Shown here piece by piece: positions 5,849-10,077 of a stretch of DNA of 10,077 nt. The stretch's first letter is position 1, and each line of letters starts with the position of its first letter. The notes under the pieces were generated by a model. It saw nothing but the letters and a program-made list of their open reading frames with translations, was not told where the DNA came from and did not search any database. The DNA is from Defluviitaleaceae bacterium (lineage in GTDB: Bacteria; Bacillota; Clostridia; Lachnospirales; WRAX01). Both the position numbers and the translations under genes were made by a program. The stretch spans positions 1 to 10,077 of the forward strand of contig WQVB01000028.1 of NCBI GenBank assembly GCA_009781815.1, written 5' to 3'.

Positions 5849-5923
5849 GGGATCCGCTAGCATTGTTCACTTACCTTTAATTAATTAGTATAGTGAGATC
5901 CCCAGTCGAGCTGGGGATGACGA
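5849..5923. repeat. Repeat family A, copy A4 (left cap truncated)
   Basis: The core 5857-5897 (CTAGCATTGTTCACTT... to TATAGTGAG) is a diverged copy of the A3 core. It is joined to a different right cap, ATCCCCAG-TCGAG-CTGGGGAT (5898-5918), followed by GACGA. Only GGGGATC remains of the left cap. The CCAG/CTGG stem with CTCGA loop is the fourth version of the covarying cap stem in this window. Confidence 0.75.
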
Positions 5924-5934
5924 TGCTTGGGAGT

Positions 5935-5999
5935 GATCATCATAGTGAGATTGCGGATCCGTAGGTTGAGCCCGATTTTAGGCGAAACAAGCCCGCAAT
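5935..5999. repeat. Repeat family A, fragment A5 (long-loop cap only)
   Basis: From about 5940 the sequence ATAGTGAGATTGCGGATCCG and what follows match the right part of A3 (5565-5622) almost base for base. Stem ATTGCGG (5950-5956) pairs with CCGCAAT (5993-5999). Where A3 has a G-U pair, this copy has a G-C pair. The left cap and most of the core are missing, and the usual closing GACG is replaced by AGAC. Confidence 0.75.
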
Positions 6000-6030
6000 A
6001 GACTTATAGTAAAACAAATCCGAGATGCAA

Positions 6031-6141
6031 CCCACCTTGTAGGGAAGGGATTTATCCCTTCCGCAATGGTTTATCTTAACCATGATAATAACCCTACCCA
6101 AATGATAACGGAAGGGATAAATCCCTTCCCTACAGGGTGGG
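6031..6141. repeat. Repeat family B, complete copy B3
   Basis: A 111-bp element with terminal inverted repeats CCCACCTTGTAGGG (6031-6044) and CCCTACAGGGTGGG (6128-6141), one mismatch. Each end continues into a perfect palindrome: GGAAGGGAT-TT-ATCCCTTCC (6043-6062) and GGAAGGGAT-AA-ATCCCTTCC (6110-6129), so the inverted repeats extend to about 30 bp. A third hairpin, ATGGTT/AACCAT (6066-6083), lies inside. It resembles a miniature, non-autonomous element. No target-site duplication is evident to me. Confidence 0.82.
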
Positions 6142-6169
6142 TTGGTGAGGTGATGGTGATAGAGGCAAC

Positions 6170-6200
6170 AAAAAAGACTGGATTCTAACCAGTCTTTTTT
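6170..6200 (-). terminator. Intrinsic terminator closing the left-facing operon (bidirectional)
   Basis: AAAAAAGACTGG (6170-6181), loop ATTCTAA, CCAGTCTTTTTT (6189-6200) form a perfect 12-bp stem. On the - strand the stem is followed by the T-run complementary to 6170-6175. The symmetric sequence can also stop transcripts coming from the left. It overlaps the stop codon of the lipoprotein gene (6199-6201). Confidence 0.92.
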
Positions 6201-6726
6201 AATGTTCAAGCTCAACAAAAGTTACTATTATGGTGTTGTTTTTGCTCCAAATATATTCTAAAAAATCATCATCACCTATGGCGTTGGCATCCCAAGTTGT
6301 GGCTCTATATTCCTTCACTATCCCTATGGCGTATAGGCTTTTGAATGCTGCCTCTAAATTTTCATGCTGCAAGTGCAAAGTAGCTTGAGCGATAAAGCCA
6401 TCATTTGTGCTTGTTATGCCCATATCGCTTTTTTCGCCCCCTAGATAGCCGAGGGATTCTAAAGCTAGCGTAGGGCTTTCGACTTGTATTGTTATTTCAA
6501 AAAATGTGGAGAACCTGTTTGGAGTTGTGAAAGATATGCCTGCTGTAGGCAAGTGGTTAGGGTAGGGGATTACGCTGATTACTGTGCTTGCTCCATTTGC
6601 AAACTGCTCCTCTAATGTAGAGCCTATATAGGTAATAGGGGCGGGGTTGTTTAGCTGTGCAGCTTGCCCGCATGATGAAAGCATCAAAAGGGTGAAGATG
6701 ATGGACAAAATTCTAACCCGCTTCAT
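6199..6726 (-). CDS. Small lipoprotein of unknown function
   Basis: A 175-residue predicted lipoprotein: MKRVR, hydrophobic stretch ILSIIFTLLMLSS, then lipobox LSSC with the lipidated cysteine at residue 19, so the mature part is on the outer membrane face. I recognise no family in the remainder, which is mixed alpha/beta in look, has no further membrane segment, and ends in VTFVELEH. The start is the ATG at 6726. GGAGGG lies about 8 nt upstream, and the in-frame TTG one codon earlier is not needed. It is the last gene of the operon, 4 nt after the transporter stop, and its own stop codon lies in the terminator. Position suggests coexpression with the metal transporter but does not show a shared role. 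Confidence 0.8.
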   Translation of the reverse strand: MKRVRILSIIFTLLMLSSCGQAAQLNNPAPITYIGSTLEEQFANGASTVISVIPYPNHLPTAGISFTTPNRFSTFFEITIQVESPTLALESLGYLGGEKSDMGITSTNDGFIAQATLHLQHENLEAAFKSLYAIGIVKEYRATTWDANAIGDDDFLEYIWSKNNTIIVTFVELEH

Positions 6727-6730
6727 CAAA

Positions 6731-7906
6731 TCAACCCTCCTCTATATAGCTGTGTTCTGTGGTTATTTTTAGGGTGGTGCAGGTGTTTATCTCTTGTATT
6801 TTTTCCTCTAAGCTAGCGGATAGTGCATCCAAAGCCTTTGGAGGGAAGTTGTGAGGCAGCTGCAGCTCAAAGGTGAAGATGCAATTTTCAACACAAGCTC
6901 CGCTGTCATCTTTGTTGGGGTGTGCTATTTTAAATTCATGTGCGTCTAGCTGTGGGTAATTTTCAGAGAAGAACTTTTTTGTGATTGTGGTGAGTGCTGC
7001 TAGCTGCTCACACTTTGTATCTATAGGGTCGATGTGGATGGTAAGGTGTATGCCCAGTTTTTTAAGCACCTCTTGCTCTATATCATCTGCCATGTCGTGG
7101 CACGCACGCAGGGGTGTGTCTGCATCTACCTCTATGTGGATGGTGGCTACCAGCTTTTGAGGGCCATAGCTGTGTATAATCAGATCATGAACGCCTAGCA
7201 CCCCTTGGGGGGCTTGCACAATCTCTTTTAGGGCGGCGGCAGTTTCTTTGTCTACCCCTCTACCTAAGATGGATGAGGCGGTGGTTATAATGGCCTTAAC
7301 GCCCGATACAATCAAAATTAGGGAGATTAGGAGACCTGCATAACCGTCTACATTAAGGTCAAAAAAGTAAAAGGCGGCGATGCTGGCTAGAGTGAAAATG
7401 GAGATTATAACGTCGTTGCGGGAGTCGGTAGCTACAACTGCCAAGGTGTTGGATTTTATTTTTTTGCCTAAAACCTTGTTGACCACATACATCCAAATTT
7501 TAATAAAAAAGCTGGCTATCAAAAGAGCGGTTGCAAGCCAAGAGATTTGCATATATTCAGGCTCGAGGATGTTTGCGATAGATGCCCTTACAAACTCTAA
7601 ACCAACAAAAACGATAGAGACGGCAACGATAAGGCCTACAACATCTTCTATGCGGCCGTGGCCAAAGGGGTGCTCTTTATCAGCTGGCTTTGTAGACATT
7701 TTAAAGCCAAAGATGGTGGCGATGGAGGTGATGGAATCTGTCAGGTTGTTAAAAGCATCAGCCATAACGGCTACCGAGCCAACCATAATGCCAGCTACAA
7801 ACTTTAAAGCTGTGAGGGAGAGGTTAGCGAAAATGCCAAAGATGCCGCTTGCAACGCCTATTTTGTGGCGGTCGCCTTTGGTTTTTCTTAAGATGAACTT
7901 TACCAT
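6731..7906 (-). CDS. Cation diffusion facilitator (CDF) metal efflux transporter, long form
   Basis: A 391-residue member of the cation diffusion facilitator family, which exports divalent metal ions in exchange for protons across the cytoplasmic membrane. There are about six transmembrane segments up to residue 215. The transport site reads D50-x3-N54 (ADAFNNLTDS) in helix 2 and D161-x3-D165 (ATDSRNDV) in helix 5. Zinc CDFs usually have a histidine there, so manganese or iron is more likely than zinc; that is an inference. HPFGHGRIED (79-88) is a typical loop. Residues about 220-310 form the ferredoxin-like cytosolic domain (IHIEVDAD, HLTIHIDP). A further 80 residues (CEQLAAL... to the end), containing C-x3-C (ACVENC), form an extra domain seen in long clostridial CDFs. 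The start follows AGGAAGGGG (7917-7925) by about 10 nt. The gene lies 7 nt after the DinB-like gene. Confidence 0.92.
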   Translation of the reverse strand: MVKFILRKTKGDRHKIGVASGIFGIFANLSLTALKFVAGIMVGSVAVMADAFNNLTDSITSIATIFGFKMSTKPADKEHPFGHGRIEDVVGLIVAVSIVFVGLEFVRASIANILEPEYMQISWLATALLIASFFIKIWMYVVNKVLGKKIKSNTLAVVATDSRNDVIISIFTLASIAAFYFFDLNVDGYAGLLISLILIVSGVKAIITTASSILGRGVDKETAAALKEIVQAPQGVLGVHDLIIHSYGPQKLVATIHIEVDADTPLRACHDMADDIEQEVLKKLGIHLTIHIDPIDTKCEQLAALTTITKKFFSENYPQLDAHEFKIAHPNKDDSGACVENCIFTFELQLPHNFPPKALDALSASLEEKIQEINTCTTLKITTEHSYIEEG

Positions 7907-7913
7907 ATGATGT

Positions 7914-8594
7914 TTAGCCCCTTCCTATGAATTGCTTAATTGCAAGGCAGTCAGGCAAGTGCATCATATGATGGCGTGTTATCGGCAAAAGTATAAGCCC
8001 TGCCACGGTATGCTTCCCCCAAAAATCTTTGAGCCAAATCGATCCTTTGCTTTCCAATAAGCCGCCCTCGCTAACAATGCGAGTTAAATAATCGGATTCG
8101 GGCTTCCGTTTTAAATCTTTATGGGTTAAGGATTTTAGAATTTTACGTGTCTGAGAGCCTACTGCATTGCGATAATTTATTAACTCTTGCTTGTTTACCT
8201 GCTCACTAAAATCAGCAATTTGTTTGCTATCCATTACATTGCCAGTATCTTTGATTGATACATTAAGTTTAGCCATCCACTCGTTGTTAAAAATTTGGGA
8301 TTGCCCAGCTATAAGGAGATTGCTGACCAGATCTTCAATTCTAGCTATATGCCATAAATGGTATGCTATGGTTTTATCTTTTTCAGTTGGCATTATGCAA
8401 TAATCTTCGCCTTTCAATCCATCTAATAACCCATCGCAGTATGTAGGAGTATCGCTAGATGAAACTTCGCTAGTGTGGGTGATTGCATGAATTTCAAGTG
8501 CTAACTCAATGGCTAAATCAAAAGTTTTGATTGGCTTTATTAGCTTACGTAATTCATCTATTTTAAGATTATAATTATTTTCAAAATCGAGCAT
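7914..8594 (-). CDS. DinB/YfiT-like four-helix protein
   Basis: A 226-residue protein of the DinB superfamily (putative metal-binding four-helix bundles). Marks are AYHLWHIARIEDLV (77-90) with H79 and H82, FSEQVN and YRNAVGSQT in the middle, and DFWGKHTVAGLILLPITRHHMMHL (190-213) with H208, H209 and H212. The spaced histidines match the usual metal site. Members include thiol-dependent transferases and damage-inducible proteins, so the exact reaction cannot be assigned. The ATG at 8594 follows AAGGAG by about 13 nt. The gene lies 4 nt after the phosphoesterase stop and 7 nt before the CDF gene, firmly inside the operon. By eye its bases are more A/T-rich and lack the GGG/AGG-rich style of its neighbours, which may hint at later acquisition. 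Confidence 0.82.
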   Translation of the reverse strand: MLDFENNYNLKIDELRKLIKPIKTFDLAIELALEIHAITHTSEVSSSDTPTYCDGLLDGLKGEDYCIMPTEKDKTIAYHLWHIARIEDLVSNLLIAGQSQIFNNEWMAKLNVSIKDTGNVMDSKQIADFSEQVNKQELINYRNAVGSQTRKILKSLTHKDLKRKPESDYLTRIVSEGGLLESKGSIWLKDFWGKHTVAGLILLPITRHHMMHLPDCLAIKQFIGRG

Positions 8595-8598
8595 GTGT

Positions 8599-9447
8599 CT
8601 ACTTTCTCCTTAATTCAAAAATAGCGATTTCTGGGCGGTTCCAAAAACGTAGAGGGAAGTGGGTTGTGCCTACGCCACGGGAGACGTATAAAACCGCATC
8701 ATCATGATAATAAAACCCATCGCCATATTTAGGGAGGATGCCCTGCCCTGGCGAATAAAGAGTGGGGAAAAAGGGTAGGCGGATTTGCCCGCCGTGGCTG
8801 TGGCCTGCTAGGGTTAGAAGGGGACCCTCGTCTTTAAACCTATCAAAAGCTTGAGGGTTGTGGGTGAGGACTAGGCGAAAGGGGGAGGGGGCATCAAAAA
8901 GAGCATCCATAGGGGCAAAGCTGCTACGCCTCATTATAGAATATTCCCTTGTGCCTATAATCTCTAAATGCACGCCGTTTATGGGTAAAAAATATGTGTC
9001 GTTAAACAAAAAGTTTATGCCTAAATCCGCCATAATGTCTTTAAAAATGTGGATGGTGCGTGCCTCGTGGTTGCCTTCAACAAAAAAGGTAGGCACACGT
9101 TGGGCAAGAGCCTCTAAATAGGGCTTGTGAGGGTCAAGGTAACGCATATGCTGGCGAGAGTGCCACGCCCCATCAAGAACAATATCGCCAGTTATGGCTG
9201 CCATGTCAAAATCAAGATTATCAATATGCCGCCAAATGTTAAGGTTCATCCTATAGGGGCTATTGCTATGTAAATCTGAAACTTGCAAGATGCGAAAGCC
9301 CTCTAGGTGAGGGGGTAGGTTTTCTATATAAACCACATGTTCATACACCTTTAACCAGCGGCTGGATGCTATGGTAATGACAACCACCGCTATAACAAGG
9401 GCGAGAAATATATAAAATATAATCTTTATCTTCCTTTTCTTTTTCAT
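8599..9447 (-). CDS. Membrane-anchored metallophosphoesterase (YkuE/YaeI-like)
   Basis: A 282-residue calcineurin-like phosphoesterase. A basic N-terminus (MKKKRKIK) and one hydrophobic segment at about 9-28 anchor it in the membrane, with the catalytic domain most likely outside. The two-metal site is complete: D58 and H60 (SDLH), D88 (TGDIV), N126 and H127 (GNHE), H196 (LTHNP), H216 and H218 (GHSHGGQ). The C-terminal pattern SRGVGTTHFPLRFWNRPEIAIFEL is that of the YkuE/YaeI group, which includes cell-envelope phosphodiesterases; the substrate is not evident here. The ATG at 9447 lies 2 nt after the nif3-like stop, with GAAAGG inside that gene about 8 nt upstream, so translation is probably coupled. 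Confidence 0.92.
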   Translation of the reverse strand: MKKKRKIKIIFYIFLALVIAVVVITIASSRWLKVYEHVVYIENLPPHLEGFRILQVSDLHSNSPYRMNLNIWRHIDNLDFDMAAITGDIVLDGAWHSRQHMRYLDPHKPYLEALAQRVPTFFVEGNHEARTIHIFKDIMADLGINFLFNDTYFLPINGVHLEIIGTREYSIMRRSSFAPMDALFDAPSPFRLVLTHNPQAFDRFKDEGPLLTLAGHSHGGQIRLPFFPTLYSPGQGILPKYGDGFYYHDDAVLYVSRGVGTTHFPLRFWNRPEIAIFELRRK

Positions 9448-9449
9448 TT

Positions 9450-10077
9450 TTAGACCTTTCTAAAGGGCTGGCCGTCTACCTCGGACACAAAAACCTCAAC
9501 ATCAGGTAGGTTTGTTAAAAGGTAAGGTTTAAGACCTTTTGCAAAGATCACCTCACTGCCATAATGGGTGGCTTCTATCAGGTTTAAGCCCATGTCTGCC
9601 GCTAGAAGGGCTGCGGAATATTTTATGTCTGCCGTTATGAAAGTATCACAACCAGCGGCTAGCATATCTGCAAAAAACCCCTCATTTGCGGCACTACCGC
9701 CTATAATGCCTACTTTGTGCACCGTAGCGTTTGGGTTGCCGCAATAGGTTAGAGTGTCTACTTTTAATTTATCTTTTACAAAGGCAGCAAACTGGGCAAG
9801 AGGTAGAGACGAAGAAGGCTTGCCAGCACGGCCTAAGTACACGCTAGGTTGCCTTTCGCTAACCATCTCTTTATGGCTTAGCTCCAAAATGTCAAAAAGC
9901 ATATCATTTACGCCTCCCTCACAAGCATCTAAATTGGTGTGAGAAGCATAGACGGATATGCCATGTTCGATTAGCTTAAGCAGACGCTTACCTTGGGGGT
10001 TTTGGCTGGTTATGGCTTTTAAGGGCGACCAGATGATAGGGTGGTGGGTGATGATGGCTTGGCAGCCTAGCTCTATA
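9450..10077 (-). CDS. Nif3-like dinuclear metal-centre protein (DUF34/YqfO), 5' end outside window
   Basis: The C-terminal 208 residues of a Nif3-like (DUF34) protein. The reading frame is open to the window edge (first complete codon 10076-10074), so the start is missing, probably by some 50 residues. The first visible residues give LGCQAIITHHPIIWSPLK and YASHTNLDACEGGVND, the classic THHP and HTNLD metal ligands. The end has THYGSE with the later His and Glu ligands. The ATG at 9902 is internal and not the start. The role is uncertain: family members are described as metal-dependent hydrolases or GTP cyclohydrolase-like proteins, and many genomes place them beside the tRNA methyltransferase gene trmK. 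I would expect that upstream here, outside the window. It heads the visible part of the five-gene operon. Confidence 0.93.
   Translation of the reverse strand, partial: IELGCQAIITHHPIIWSPLKAITSQNPQGKRLLKLIEHGISVYASHTNLDACEGGVNDMLFDILELSHKEMVSERQPSVYLGRAGKPSSSLPLAQFAAFVKDKLKVDTLTYCGNPNATVHKVGIIGGSAANEGFFADMLAAGCDTFITADIKYSAALLAADMGLNLIEATHYGSEVIFAKGLKPYLLTNLPDVEVFVSEVDGQPFRKV

Larger units (their letters stand above)
5218..6169. repeat. Repeat island between convergent gene blocks (no credible gene)
   Basis: About 950 bp between nth and the terminator of the left-facing operon. It consists almost wholly of small structured repeats and nth-derived duplications: A2, nth tail copy, A3, nth scrap, B2, A4, A5, B3. 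Open frames crossing it on both strands have no ribosome sites, run through hairpins and match no family, so I do not call them. No transposase or integrase is present. The islands at 1-110 and 1909-2047 hold the same families. Confidence 0.85.

Noticed and set aside
5218..6169. CRISPR-like array
   Set aside because: The repeats are of several kinds, unequal in length and spacing, with no short direct repeat separated by uniform unique spacers and no cas gene.
5560..6218. Open frames on the - strand across the repeat island
   Set aside because: They pass through the hairpins of A3, B2, A5 and B3, share the same repeat-derived end peptide (LFRLKSGSTYGSAISL), and lack ribosome sites.
7380..7910. 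176-codon open frame on the + strand opposite the CDF gene
   Set aside because: It is antisense to a clear transporter gene, lacks family features and has no ribosome site.

Overview
The window looks like chromosomal DNA of a Bacillota bacterium, most likely a clostridium. The pointers are an RqcH-type NFACT protein of the bacillar/clostridial length, an ECF-type S component, strong AAGGAG ribosome sites, lipoproteins with clostridial-style LRR/DUF6273 architecture, a Nif3-like protein at the head of an operon, and a tRNA gene without encoded CCA. This assignment is an inference from gene content only.

Layout. Positions 1-110 hold remnants of palindromic repeats. On the + strand follow an aldo/keto reductase (146-973), an LRR/DUF6273 lipoprotein (1019-1891), a repeat cluster (1909-2047), then rqcH (2112-3797) tightly coupled to a small membrane protein resembling the niacin ECF S component NiaX (3800-4351). 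A very strong promoter with phased A-tracts drives tRNA-Gly(GCC) (4446-4517), which ends in an intrinsic terminator right before nth, endonuclease III (4576-5217). From 5218 to about 6169 there is no credible gene: this 950-bp stretch is packed with two families of small structured repeats and with extra copies of the nth 3' end. On the - strand a compact five-gene operon runs in from the right edge: nif3-like (cut by the window end), metallophosphoesterase, DinB-like protein, CDF metal transporter, small lipoprotein. It ends in a strong terminator (6170-6200), so the two gene blocks converge on the repeat island.

Most notable signal. Repeat family A has end hairpins of the form GTCATCC-NNNN-CTTGA-N'N'N'N'-GGATCT, in which four different 4-bp inner stems occur, always with compensating changes. 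Caps and cores look interchangeable: two copies (1909-2011 and 5267-5366) have identical caps in the same orientation but an inverted core, and two others share a core but carry different right caps. Repeat family B (GTAGGG...CCCTAC ends) has terminal palindromes that also covary between copies. One A element sits inside a diverged tandem duplication of about 260 bp that carried along the nth 3' end, Fe-S cysteines included. No transposase is encoded here, so both families would be non-autonomous. Apart from the repeats, the genes are ordinary housekeeping or accessory genes.
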